Shown: positions 27,701 through 36,562 of the stretch, piece after piece
How positions within the stretch are numbered: position 1 is the stretch's first letter
How the letters are laid out: each line of letters starts with the position of its first letter
Assembly: GCA_037138335.1 (NCBI GenBank)
Contig: JBAXIO010000021.1
Location: forward strand, 1 to 64,000
DNA length: 64,000 nt
Direction: 5' to 3'
Origin: CAIRDP01 sp037138335
GTDB lineage: Bacteria; Bacteroidota; Bacteroidia; Bacteroidales; FEN-979
Notes under the pieces: model-generated
What the model saw: the letters and a program-made list of their open reading frames with translations, nothing else
Databases searched by the model: none
Told to the model about the DNA's origin: nothing
Program-made: the position numbers and the translations under genes

Positions 27701-29828
27701 AGGCAGGGAGGAATTTAACGGGTTCTCAAAATTCGACCTCTATACCGAATTTTTCTGCAGCCCGTCGGAAACGCAACTTGTCTTCACTTATTCAGCCGCA
27801 CTTTACCGCCGGGAGACCATGGAAGCGCTTGCCGCTCACCTGGTACAGATTTTATCCTCGGTATGCGGGGCTCCCGGGGATCCCTTGTATGGACTCAGCA
27901 TGATGTCTAGGTCAGAGTACGAAAAAGTGGTTTATGGCTGGAACAATACCCTGCACCCACTGCCCCCGGGAAAAACATTGCCGGGGATGATCCTGGAGCA
28001 GGTCTGCCTCACACCCGGCAATACAGCCCTTGTTTCGAGGACCACCAGCTATACGTACAGTGAAATGGGTGAAAAAGCCTCCATGCTTGCCGATGCCCTG
28101 AGGAAGCTTGGAATTAAAAAATCGGATCCCGTGGGGATACATCTTGAGAACTCACCCGACATGGTCCTTTGCATCCTGGCCGTATTCCTGGCAGGAGCCG
28201 TATACATACCCCTGGATCCTTATTATCCCGAAGAGCGCCTGCGCTATGTAATTGAAAAGACCGGCACGAAACTCCTGGTCACCGATGAAGAAAGGAGAGA
28301 CGGGAGGGAACACTTCCCGGCAAGGCTTGTGTCGCCCGGCGAACTCATGAATTTATCGGCTCCCGGCGGGGAACCCAATTGCAGATGCAATGCGCAGGAT
28401 GTTGCCTACATCATGTTCACCTCGGGCTCCACGGGAAATCCAAAAGGTGTAGTAATCAGGCATGACAGCCTTCTCAACTTCCTTCTCTGGATGAAAGACG
28501 AACTGGCATTTGGCCCGGGCGATTCGTTTCTTTCCACGACATCGATCAATTTCGACATTTCGTTCCTGGAGCTGTTCACGCCCCTTATCAGCGGAGCCAG
28601 GCTGGTGATTGAAAAAAGGAGCGAGCTGCAGGCGCCCGAGAAAGTTGAAGCCATATTGAACGGGATGAAGGTGAATACGGTGCAGTTCGTCCCCTCGGGA
28701 TGGAAAGCCCTTTGCGATGCGGGGGTGCCTTCCAGGGTCAAATCTCTTAAAACAATGATATCCGGCGGGGAGAAGCTCTCAAAGAACCTGCAGGAACAAC
28801 TCTTTGCCCAGTCGGCTGCGTCCCTGCTAAATCTTTACGGCCCTACCGAAGCCACGGTATACATGGCCTTCTGGCGTTGTGTAAGGGACAGCAGGCTTAG
28901 GATGGTTCCCATCGGGAGGCCTATATACAACGCAGCATTTTATATCCTTGACGGAGAGCTGAAGCCGGTCCCGGTGGGAGTGACAGGAGAAGCCTGGCTT
29001 GGGGGCAACATTCTTGCCGAAGGGTATTTTGATGATGATCTGCAGACGGCATCCCGTTTCCTGCCCGATCCTTTTTCAGGGGTGCCCGGGGCGAAGATGT
29101 ACAGGGCAGGGGATCTTTGCCGTTTCCTTGCCGACGGAGCCATCGAGTTTCTCGGGCGCATCGACCACCAGGTCAAGGTCAGGGGTTTCAGGATAGAACC
29201 GGGTGAGGTCGAATCGACCATACTTCGTTTCAAAGGAGTTTCCAGGGCTATTGTCCATGCACAGGAGCATGGGGAGGATGACATCCGCCTTACAGCCTTC
29301 CTTGTGCCTTCAGGCCCTGAAGGAGTCGATGAATACGCACTCAGGGAGTTCCTGAGGCTGCATTTGCCTGCATATATGATACCCGGCCATTTCATTACGG
29401 CTCCCGCAATCCCGGCACTTCCCAACGGGAAAACTGATTACAAGTCGCTTCTGAAGATGAGGCCGGCAGCCCCTGTGCTCCCAAAGTTCATCAGGGAAAA
29501 GATGAATGAAACGGAGGAACAGCTCAAGAACATATGGAAAGATCTCCTGGGGCACGAATCCTTTACGGTGACCGACAATTTTTTTGAAGTCGGTGGGCAC
29601 TCCCTTCTGCTGGTAAGGATGAAAGACCAGATCGCCGAAAAGATGAAAGAGGAAGTGAGCATTGTCGATCTGTTTCATTATCCTACCATCAGGAGCATCT
29701 CTGTTTTCCTTAGGAAGGAGATTAAAGGCCACGACCATTCCGACATTGAAAGAAGGGTGGCATCAAGGAATAAAAGTATCAGGCAACAAGTAAGCAAACG
29801 ATTATTTCGCGGTAATAATGAACACTAA
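24747..29828 (+). CDS. non-ribosomal peptide synthetase, A-T-C-A-T (unusual starter, then Gly predicted)
   Basis: This 1693-residue enzyme loads a starter and condenses it with one amino acid. The start is GTG 24747. A1 (about 5-505) has YTSGSTGNPKG, LYGPTEA, YRSGDL, GRKDQQVKIRGYR and the Lys of LPNGKTD. At the site of the key Asp (GrsA 235) it has Ala201, in FIFAAAVTQ; its hand-read code is A-A-T-Y-Y-S-L-A-N-K, which argues against an ordinary alpha-amino acid. T1 carries Ser553 (DLGGNSLK). C (about 615-1045) has the active HHIVFDG, with catalytic His751. A2 (about 1075-1600) keeps Asp1270 (NFDISFLE); its code D-I-L-Q-I-G-L-V-Y-K is close to the glycine code DILQLGLIWK. T2 carries Ser1619 (VGGHSLL). 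There is no release domain: the product passes to the PKS, whose gene overlaps by 11 bases. No MbtH-like gene is nearby. Confidence 0.93.
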   Translation: MNRFTPIHEEIFSIAATKPADAAVIQGGEILTYGALESFSSTLAALLRDLGSGPGKCVGIYLEPSLRMAVCLLAVLKSGAAYIPVSPAFPAERIKFILDDAGACLLISDPLLPQPYGLEKTKIFFPDWDLVTDPQRQRKCEALHPEPADLAYILYTSGSTGNPKGVMIEHRNLSYYVHWFCEKIMPQTRVALPLTSSFIFAAAVTQFYSTLLDGRALHILDPMLIRQPAALMEWYTHHPGHGIYCVPTLWSGILGFLRSADGRVPGLTPPPVVYLSGEAVPDEMIETTFESLPQSQLWNLYGPTEATANITACRLYPGDKSHIGSPLDGTRVFIVDENLEPVKQGEIGELLASGEGIARGYVNLPELTASTFIYRGMNGEENLKLYRSGDLVREEAPGKLKFIGRKDQQVKIRGYRVELSEIEHALSAVPSVKHAAVRALENGSDSKTLVAWLMFRENVSMSIPQLRSILGRTLPDFMLPERFIILDRFPLLPNGKTDRRSLPLPGSERPELGYPAAVAVSAGEKAMVRIWEEVLGMEGIGTDDNFFDLGGNSLKANALSIETRLRMEGQVSLRDIFENPTPAGMLRIAVAREGTVEENKVIPALESPVSDIRERSVKDASENQKALWFLQHAEPQLCAYNIFYSVCLDGPLDVNHLGGALERILEVNPGLTSAFLPGADSPVEKSIPGQGNSTREIMTVITGQSVSWEDALGLARLEASKPFELGKGSPFRFILYSTGHDSHILAVIIHHIVFDGLSFGNFLLQLRDFYDEAKAGLRPAGSHRMDRISSFAAEERAYLESAAYQLDRAYWKNLLGGVSTFYELPTDFVRPEGMSQAGGQVRTKIDPALMERIKAFSDSSGASMFMTCLAAFSVLLYRHSGRLDFLIATPVANRNSRDLLGSLGYYVNTMLFRTGIDPALSFAGWLGRLKEQTLESLSHSRFPLNHLTGLILTDRIPGINPFFQVMFAYHETAWDFFASGPLKIKGREEFNGFSKFDLYTEFFCSPSETQLVFTYSAALYRRETMEALAAHLVQILSSVCGAPGDPLYGLSMMSRSEYEKVVYGWNNTLHPLPPGKTLPGMILEQVCLTPGNTALVSRTTSYTYSEMGEKASMLADALRKLGIKKSDPVGIHLENSPDMVLCILAVFLAGAVYIPLDPYYPEERLRYVIEKTGTKLLVTDEERRDGREHFPARLVSPGELMNLSAPGGEPNCRCNAQDVAYIMFTSGSTGNPKGVVIRHDSLLNFLLWMKDELAFGPGDSFLSTTSINFDISFLELFTPLISGARLVIEKRSELQAPEKVEAILNGMKVNTVQFVPSGWKALCDAGVPSRVKSLKTMISGGEKLSKNLQEQLFAQSAASLLNLYGPTEATVYMAFWRCVRDSRLRMVPIGRPIYNAAFYILDGELKPVPVGVTGEAWLGGNILAEGYFDDDLQTASRFLPDPFSGVPGAKMYRAGDLCRFLADGAIEFLGRIDHQVKVRGFRIEPGEVESTILRFKGVSRAIVHAQEHGEDDIRLTAFLVPSGPEGVDEYALREFLRLHLPAYMIPGHFITAPAIPALPNGKTDYKSLLKMRPAAPVLPKFIREKMNETEEQLKNIWKDLLGHESFTVTDNFFEVGGHSLLLVRMKDQIAEKMKEEVSIVDLFHYPTIRSISVFLRKEIKGHDHSDIERRVASRNKSIRQQVSKRLFRGNNEH

Positions 29829-32800
29829 TATGAGCACGATGAGCGAAAGCGGATCAAATAATATGGAAGGCAAAATAGCTATCATTGGAATGGACTGCCG
29901 TTTGCCGGGAGCCGGTAATGTTGGTGAATACTGGAAGAACCTGGTCAACGGGCTGGAAACCCTGAGCACTTTTACCGACGAGGAACTGATCGCATCGGGA
30001 GTAGATCCTGCGGTGTTCCGGCAGCCGAACTACATCAGGAACCGCGGGATCATCGGCGGTGCCGAGTTTTTTGATGCTGAATTTTTCGGCTTCACCCCCC
30101 GCGACGCCGAATTGCTGGATCCCCAGCAGAGGATATTTCTCGAATGCGCATGGCATGCGCTGGAAGACGCAGGGGTTGATCCGTATAATACCCGGGAAAG
30201 GATAGGTGTTTTCGGAGGCACGGGCACCCCGCTTCATCTTATTGAGACCATGGAGAACCCCTGGGTTAGGAAGAACGCCAGCGGTGCTTCTATTGTAACC
30301 AGCAACGACAAGGACTATGTGACGACGAGAGTGTCGTACAAACTCAATCTCACCGGGCCCAGCGTGAACGTGCAGAGCGCATGTTCGACTTCGCTGGTGG
30401 CCGTGGTCACGGGGATCAACAGCCTCATCAGTTACCAGAGCGACCTGATCATTGCCGGCGGGGCAACCATTGAACTACCCGAAAGGCATGGCTATTTATA
30501 CCAGGCAGGCGGAATGGAATCGGCCGACGGCCATTGCAGGACATTTGACAAGGATGCCAACGGCACTGTCTTCAGCAGGGGCTGCGGAGTGGTGGTTCTG
30601 AAACGACTGGAAGATGCAGTGAGGGACAGGAATAATATCTATGCCGTCATCCTGGGGGGTGCCATCAACAATGACGGGAATAAAAAAGCGGGATTCACGG
30701 CTCCCTCCGTTGAGGGACAGGTGGAGGTGATCACCGAAGCCCTGGCCATTTCGGATGTGTCGGCCGACACTATCACCTATGTGGAAGCCCATGGGACGGC
30801 CACGCCTGTGGGAGATCCCATCGAAGTCACTTCTCTTTCGGAATCGTTCAGGAAGCATTCCCGGCGCAAGCAATACTGTGCCATTGGTTCCGTGAAGTCC
30901 AACATAGGCCATACCGATATCGCCTCCGGGGCGGCAAGCCTGATCAAAACGGCCCTTTGCCTTAAAAATCGAAAGATACCGGCCAGCCTGCATTTTAATG
31001 AACCAAACCCGAAGATCGATTTCCCCAACAGCCCTTTCTTTGTAAATACAGAGTTAAGGGAATGGCAGGCCGTGGACGGGACCCCTCTCAGGGCCCTGGT
31101 AAACGCTTTCGGAGTAGGAGGGACGAACGCCTGCCTGATCCTGGAAGAGGCACCGCCACCTGAACCGGTCAAAGCTGATCTTCCCTGCGACCTGCTGCTG
31201 GTCTCGGGCCGGAGCTCAAATGCCGTATCGGAAGCCCAGCGTGCGATCAGGGCTTTCCTTGAGTCGGATCCCGCAGCCGACCCTCATGCAATTGCCTTCA
31301 CCTCACGTTATGGCCGCCATCATTTTCTCAACCGGGCAGCCATCCCTTTCAGGAGCAGGGAAGAATTGATTTCACAACTGGGGAGCCGCGTACCTGTCCC
31401 CATTAAAAATGACAGCCGCAAGCCTGTCGTCTTTATGTTCCCAGGCCAGGGGAACCAGTATATCCGCATGGGCCTGCCCCTGTATGAGTCCAATGAGGTC
31501 TTCAGAAACACCATTGACCAGTGCTCAGAGATCCTTAAGCAGGAACTCGGGTTCGATATCCGCACGGTCTTGTTCCCGTCCCCCTCTGATGAGCTTGACG
31601 CGGCTCAAAGGATCAATGAAACCTGGATCACCCAGCCGGCCCTGTTCTTGGTAAGCTATGCCCAGGCGAAGCTGCTGATGTCGCTCGGTATAGAACCCGA
31701 CATGCTCATCGGCCACAGCGTTGGGGAATATGTTGCCGCCGCGATCTCGGGAGTGTTTTCACTGCAGGATGCCCTGAAAGCCGTTGCCAGGAGGGGCAGG
31801 CTGATCCAGGACCTGCCCGGGGGTTCCATGCTGGCCGTCCTGCTGACCGAAGAACAGCTCAACCCCATTCTTCCCGAAGGCCTTGAAATAGCCGTTGTGA
31901 ACAGCCCGGGATTATGCGTAGCCTCAGGGCCTGCCGAACTCATCGACCGTTTTTCGGAAGAGCTGAACAAAACCAGGACATTCAATAAAAAAATCCCTAC
32001 CTCCCACGCCTTTCATTCAGCCATGATGGATCCCGTGCTGCCGGTGTTTGCTGAGTTTTTCAAACAGGTGAAGCTTTCGCCCCCGACCATCCCCATCGCT
32101 TCTACGGTGACCGGCCAGTGGATGGAGCCGGAACAGGCCACCAATCCCGATTTCTGGGTGAAGCATGTGAGGAAAACCGTCAGGTTCGGCAATGCCGCCA
32201 GGCTATGCCTGGAAGGCAAACCGGCTGTCTTCATTGAGTCGGGCCCGGGCCAGAGCCTTGAGTCGGCGGTCAAACGGCAACTCGCAAAAGAAACTGAACA
32301 TGCCGTGTTAAGCACCATCCCGTCGGTTGACAACAAGGCCGACGGCCTCCTCTTCCAGTATGCCGCCATCGGGCAGGTATGGGCCTCGGGAGGACCATTA
32401 AGCTGGGAGCTCTTTGACAGGCGGGAAGGCCGGCTGGTTTCCTACCCTCTCTATCCTTATGAGCGCAAGCCATACATGATCGATTTCAGCAGGAAAGAAG
32501 GGGCAAAAATCAAATCGGAAAACAAAAAGAAGCCCGACCCTGGGCATTGGTTCTATATACCGGGATGGAAACGTACTGCCCCCGCCGGCCTCATCCCGTC
32601 CAACGGGATGGCCGATCACCGGGCAGACCGGGAGAAGGCTTGCTGGCTGCTGTTTGTTGATACAGGGGACTTATGCAATGAAGTTGCGGCTCAGCTCATA
32701 AAGGCAGGTGAAAAGATTTTTTACGTGAACAGGGGTGCCGCCTTTGAGAGGAAAGGAAATGTTTTCACAATCGATGCCGCGTTGCCGGAACATTATTCCC

Positions 32801-35418
32801 GCCTGGTATCAGGATTGAAGTCAGAGGGACTTGAGCCATTACATATCGTCCATGCCTGGAGTTACGGGCAGGCGCCGGGTGAAGGGCATCTTCAGCCGGA
32901 ACAGTCCGGGAAGATCGCCCTTGATCATTTTTACGGCCCCATGTACCTGGAGCAGGCCCTCATCGGTGGCGGACTTGTCAAGGATGTGTTCCTTCTGTTC
33001 GTTACAAGCCATCTTTATGATGTAACAGGTGAAGATGTCGTTGCCCCTGAAAAGGCCCTTCTTGCAGGACCCGCGAAGGTCATAGGGCAGGAGCACCCGG
33101 GCATCATCAGCAGGCTGGCCGACCTCCCTCCCCCGGGCGGCAGGGAAAGCACTGCAGAACTAGCCAAAGCCGTGATAGACGAATGCCGGCTCCCGGCCGA
33201 TGAAACCATCGTCGCATACAGGAACGGGATCAGGTGGACTGAAGACTACTGTATGTTCACTCCTCCGGAAGAAGGGAAGGCGGGGATGAACCTCGCTGAA
33301 AACGGGGTTTACCTGGTTACAGGCGGTGTGAGCGGAGTCGGGATGGAACTTGCAAAATATATCGCAGGTACTGTGAAGTGCACCCTGGTGCTCACCCACC
33401 GTTCACCGCTCCCTCCAAGGAGCATGTGGGAGAAGATATCAGGCTCCGATGCTGATGATACCACCTCGGCAAGGATAAGGAACATACTGGCACTGGAATC
33501 CCAGGGCGCAAACGTAGTCCTGGGTTGCTTCGATGCAGCTGATGAAAAGTCAAGCAGGGCGCTTGTAGAGGAAGTTGAAAAAAAATACGGAGCCGTAAAA
33601 GGGGTCCTTCATTCGGCAGGCATGCCGGGGGCGGGGGTTATCGCATTAAAGGATAAGGAACAGGCCGACCTTGTATTGAAATCAAAACTGGATGGAACTC
33701 TCATCCTTCATGATATCTTCAGGAAGAGGAAACTGGATTTCTTTTTCCTGTTTTCTTCCGTATCGGCTATTTTCGGGGAAGCCGCAAGAATAGATTACAC
33801 TGCAGCCAACTCCTTCATGGATTCCTTTGCCCAATACAGGAAAAAGAAAAACGGCGACGGTACCGTCTCCATCAACTGGGGGCAATGGGGTGTGATCGGT
33901 ATGGCCGCCAACTGGGAAAAGGTGAAGGCTGAGAAGAAACAGCAGCTTCAATCGGGCATAGGCTTTTCCTCCAAAGAACCAAGGAACGGGATAAGGATTG
34001 AGTTCCAGTCGGAAGAAAACGGGCAGGAAACCTGGAAGGTAGATCTTAACCCGGAAACGGACTGGGTGCTTGGTTCGCACCGTTTATCGGGGAAGCCTGC
34101 CTTCATTGGGATCTCCACTCTAGAGATCCTTCACCTTTACTGTAAAGCAAAACTCCCTTCGGCACACGTGGAGATACCGACTCTGTCGTTTGTCACCCCG
34201 CTGATCTATGAACCCGGTGTGAAACGAAAGATACGCCTCCTTGTAAAGCCTTCGGGCGATGCACTTGCCTTCAGGATCAGCAGTACGGAAGATAAGATTA
34301 AACAGGGCCGTGAGATGTGGATGGACCATGTGAAAGGTGAATTCCTGCTCTCGACTGAACTGCCATCCGCAGTCCTTGATATAAATGAACTTAAAGCAAG
34401 GATAGGTTTGCAGAAAGACGAAGGCTCCCATTTCCTAGAATTGATCGATGACGAAGGCAGGCCGGTACTGAAGTACGACGAGCGATGGGACTGTAAAAGG
34501 AACAATTATCATAACGGGAAAGAATTCCTTATCGAGATCGGGCTCAGGGAGGAGTTTCACCACGACCTGGAACATTTCTCCTTTCACCCGGCTATGATAG
34601 ATGTAGCCACCTCCTGCGCAATTCCCCTGGTCAATCCGGCACTTTCCCTCCCATTCTCCTACCGCGACATCAGGGCTTACCGCCCGTTGCCGGCTCATTT
34701 CTGGTGCCATTCGGTACTCGATGGGAACTGGAAAAAAGAAGATGAGGAAATGAAATTCCGCATCGGGCTGTACGATACTGAAGGAAGACTGCTGGCATCC
34801 ATTGCACAGGTCTCCTTCAAACTGCTTGTGAAGAATGCCGGAAAGGCAAGCCAGGAAACCAGACCTGAAAATGAAACCAGGCCTCCGGCCGATCTCAGCG
34901 CTTATGCAGGCAAGAACGACATACTTCCTGAAGAAGGGGTGGAGGTGTTCAGGCGCCTTCTTGCCTTTACCGGCTTCCCCCAGGTTGTGATCAACACCAC
35001 CGACCTGGTCCAGGACATCCTCGAAGAAAGGCCTTCATACAAAAAGAAAGAAAAAAAGGAAAAAGAAGAAGTGAAACAGGAAAGCGGCTCCACTTATGAA
35101 CGCCCGCAGCTTTCCACTCCATACGAGGCGCCTTCCAATGAAGTGGAGACGGCGGTTTCCGCCATCTGGCAGGGGATACTCGGCATTGACAAGATCGGTG
35201 TCAATGACACTTTCATGGAACTCGGGGGCAATTCGCTCCTGGCCATTCAGACCATTTCCAATGTCGCCGATGAATTCGACCTGGAACTTCAGCCGGCCGT
35301 GTTTTTCGAAAACCCCACGGTCAGGGGGCTTTCAAACAGGATAGTGGAGATGATCATTGCCATGAAAGGCGCCGACGAACTAGAAGCCATGTTAAACGAC
35401 ATTGAAAATGAATCATGA
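29818..35418 (+). CDS. type I polyketide synthase module, KS-AT-KR-DH-ACP
   Basis: This 1866-residue module adds one malonyl unit and reduces it. KS (about 17-440): Cys189 in SACSTSL, His in EAHGTATPVGDP, and His in NIGHTDIASG. AT (about 535-840): FPGQGNQY, Ser634 in GHSVGEY, and HAFH, which indicates malonyl-CoA. A structural pseudo-KR half follows, and KR (about 1160-1385) has the NADPH motif TGGVSGVG, FLFSSVSAIFG and Tyr1327 (DYTAANS). DH (about 1405-1670) lies after KR: His1421 (SHRLSGKP) and Asp1595 (HPAMIDVATS); the usual Pro-Gly of the DH motif reads Ile-Gly. ACP: Ser1806 (LGGNSLLA). A Lys/Glu-rich linker precedes the ACP, and a short acidic tail (ELEAMLNDIENES) may dock to the next protein. 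The KR-before-DH order differs from standard modular PKSs. No ER lies inside; a free ER gene follows, overlapping by 11 bases. Confidence 0.93.
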   Translation: MNTNMSTMSESGSNNMEGKIAIIGMDCRLPGAGNVGEYWKNLVNGLETLSTFTDEELIASGVDPAVFRQPNYIRNRGIIGGAEFFDAEFFGFTPRDAELLDPQQRIFLECAWHALEDAGVDPYNTRERIGVFGGTGTPLHLIETMENPWVRKNASGASIVTSNDKDYVTTRVSYKLNLTGPSVNVQSACSTSLVAVVTGINSLISYQSDLIIAGGATIELPERHGYLYQAGGMESADGHCRTFDKDANGTVFSRGCGVVVLKRLEDAVRDRNNIYAVILGGAINNDGNKKAGFTAPSVEGQVEVITEALAISDVSADTITYVEAHGTATPVGDPIEVTSLSESFRKHSRRKQYCAIGSVKSNIGHTDIASGAASLIKTALCLKNRKIPASLHFNEPNPKIDFPNSPFFVNTELREWQAVDGTPLRALVNAFGVGGTNACLILEEAPPPEPVKADLPCDLLLVSGRSSNAVSEAQRAIRAFLESDPAADPHAIAFTSRYGRHHFLNRAAIPFRSREELISQLGSRVPVPIKNDSRKPVVFMFPGQGNQYIRMGLPLYESNEVFRNTIDQCSEILKQELGFDIRTVLFPSPSDELDAAQRINETWITQPALFLVSYAQAKLLMSLGIEPDMLIGHSVGEYVAAAISGVFSLQDALKAVARRGRLIQDLPGGSMLAVLLTEEQLNPILPEGLEIAVVNSPGLCVASGPAELIDRFSEELNKTRTFNKKIPTSHAFHSAMMDPVLPVFAEFFKQVKLSPPTIPIASTVTGQWMEPEQATNPDFWVKHVRKTVRFGNAARLCLEGKPAVFIESGPGQSLESAVKRQLAKETEHAVLSTIPSVDNKADGLLFQYAAIGQVWASGGPLSWELFDRREGRLVSYPLYPYERKPYMIDFSRKEGAKIKSENKKKPDPGHWFYIPGWKRTAPAGLIPSNGMADHRADREKACWLLFVDTGDLCNEVAAQLIKAGEKIFYVNRGAAFERKGNVFTIDAALPEHYSRLVSGLKSEGLEPLHIVHAWSYGQAPGEGHLQPEQSGKIALDHFYGPMYLEQALIGGGLVKDVFLLFVTSHLYDVTGEDVVAPEKALLAGPAKVIGQEHPGIISRLADLPPPGGRESTAELAKAVIDECRLPADETIVAYRNGIRWTEDYCMFTPPEEGKAGMNLAENGVYLVTGGVSGVGMELAKYIAGTVKCTLVLTHRSPLPPRSMWEKISGSDADDTTSARIRNILALESQGANVVLGCFDAADEKSSRALVEEVEKKYGAVKGVLHSAGMPGAGVIALKDKEQADLVLKSKLDGTLILHDIFRKRKLDFFFLFSSVSAIFGEAARIDYTAANSFMDSFAQYRKKKNGDGTVSINWGQWGVIGMAANWEKVKAEKKQQLQSGIGFSSKEPRNGIRIEFQSEENGQETWKVDLNPETDWVLGSHRLSGKPAFIGISTLEILHLYCKAKLPSAHVEIPTLSFVTPLIYEPGVKRKIRLLVKPSGDALAFRISSTEDKIKQGREMWMDHVKGEFLLSTELPSAVLDINELKARIGLQKDEGSHFLELIDDEGRPVLKYDERWDCKRNNYHNGKEFLIEIGLREEFHHDLEHFSFHPAMIDVATSCAIPLVNPALSLPFSYRDIRAYRPLPAHFWCHSVLDGNWKKEDEEMKFRIGLYDTEGRLLASIAQVSFKLLVKNAGKASQETRPENETRPPADLSAYAGKNDILPEEGVEVFRRLLAFTGFPQVVINTTDLVQDILEERPSYKKKEKKEKEEVKQESGSTYERPQLSTPYEAPSNEVETAVSAIWQGILGIDKIGVNDTFMELGGNSLLAIQTISNVADEFDLELQPAVFFENPTVRGLSNRIVEMIIAMKGADELEAMLNDIENES

Positions 35419-36553
35419 CGATCTACTGAAAAAGATTGCCGGGCTGAGCCCGGTCCAGAAGGAAGCCCTGCTGAAAAAGCTGGGGATTTCTTCAATTAAA
35501 TCCTCTGCGGATGAGGGAGCGGGTGAGAAGGAAAAGCTTCCCGGCTGTGCTTGTTTTGCCTGCGATTTCGGATTGCCCGGATCGCTGAACATCAGTTTCA
35601 GGGAAGCCGCAACCGGGCCCCCGCCTCCGGGTTATGTCCAGGTTAAAGCAAAGGCCGCCAGCCTGAACTACCGCGACCTGATGATCGCCATGGGGCATTA
35701 CCCCGCTGCTCCGGGCGTGCCATCCAACATGGGTTCCGATTTTGCCGGGATTGTAACGTCAGTGGGGGAAGGAGTAAGTGAGTTCAGGGAGGGGGACGAG
35801 GTGATCGCCCTTTCGGCAGGAACATTCCTGGAAGGGGCGGTTCAGCCGGGCAGCCATTTTATAAACGTGTTCAATGTAAACCGTCTGCAGCTGGCTCCCA
35901 AGCCGAAAACCCTGGATTTTGAGCAGGCGGCAGCGATCCCCACGGTATATCTCACGGCTTTTTCGGCCTTGCTCAGGCTTGGTCGTCTCAGCGAAAATGA
36001 AACCGTTTTGATCCATACCGCCACCGGGGGCGTTGGATTGGCAGCACTGGGGATTGCCCGCTGGAAAAAAGCAGTGGTCTATGCGACGGCAGGCACCCCC
36101 GAAAAAAGGGATTTTCTTAAAAGCAAAGGGATTGCCGAACCCATGGATTCCCGTTCTGAAGCTTTTGCCGGCAGGATCATGGAACTTACAGGGGGCCGGG
36201 GAGTGGATATTGTCATGAACACCCTCTCGGGAAATGCCATGATGAAAGGCCTTGAAATACTTTCACCATTCGGGCGCTTCATCCAGATCGATAAAAAAGA
36301 TATTGCTATGAACACCCCCCTGCCCATGGGCTTGTTCAGGAAGGGGATAACGTTCAGCGCACTTGACATATCCCTTTATCTTCTGCAACCCGCCATGCTC
36401 AGGGAGCAGATGCAGGAGATCATTACGCTGCACGATGAGAAAATATTCGAACCGCTGCCGCTTCAGGCATGGCCCGTAAGCCGACTGAAAGAGGCTCTAA
36501 CCGTAATGTCGCGTTCGAAACATATCGGTAAACTCATACTTACCTATCCTTAG
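35408..36553 (+). CDS. free-standing PKS-type enoyl reductase (MDR family)
   Basis: This 381-residue, zinc-free medium-chain dehydrogenase/reductase resembles the ER domains of type I PKSs and would reduce the enoyl group made by the PKS KR and DH. ATG 35408 is chosen over the TTG at 35402; it overlaps the PKS stop by 11 bases. Motifs: LNYRDLMIAMGHYP (cf. the ER LNFRDVM), GSDFAGIVTSVGEGV, IPTVYLTAFSAL, the NADPH loop HTATGGVGLAALGIARW, and GRGVDIVMNTLSG. Residues 1-20 form a helix (LLKKIAGLSPVQKEALLKK) very like the start of the next NRPS. It may be a docking helix that recruits this protein to the PKS, whose own ER is absent. A role as an unrelated quinone oxidoreductase is less likely given the overlap and ER-like motifs. 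Confidence 0.88.
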   Translation: MNHDDLLKKIAGLSPVQKEALLKKLGISSIKSSADEGAGEKEKLPGCACFACDFGLPGSLNISFREAATGPPPPGYVQVKAKAASLNYRDLMIAMGHYPAAPGVPSNMGSDFAGIVTSVGEGVSEFREGDEVIALSAGTFLEGAVQPGSHFINVFNVNRLQLAPKPKTLDFEQAAAIPTVYLTAFSALLRLGRLSENETVLIHTATGGVGLAALGIARWKKAVVYATAGTPEKRDFLKSKGIAEPMDSRSEAFAGRIMELTGGRGVDIVMNTLSGNAMMKGLEILSPFGRFIQIDKKDIAMNTPLPMGLFRKGITFSALDISLYLLQPAMLREQMQEIITLHDEKIFEPLPLQAWPVSRLKEALTVMSRSKHIGKLILTYP

Positions 36554-36562
36554 GATAAAGCC

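Noticed and set aside
29818..35418. Trans-AT or iterative PUFA-type PKS
   Set aside because: An AT with GHSVGEY and HAFH is built into the module, only one ACP is present, and the module is flanked by NRPS genes, so a single-use cis-AT module is the simpler reading.
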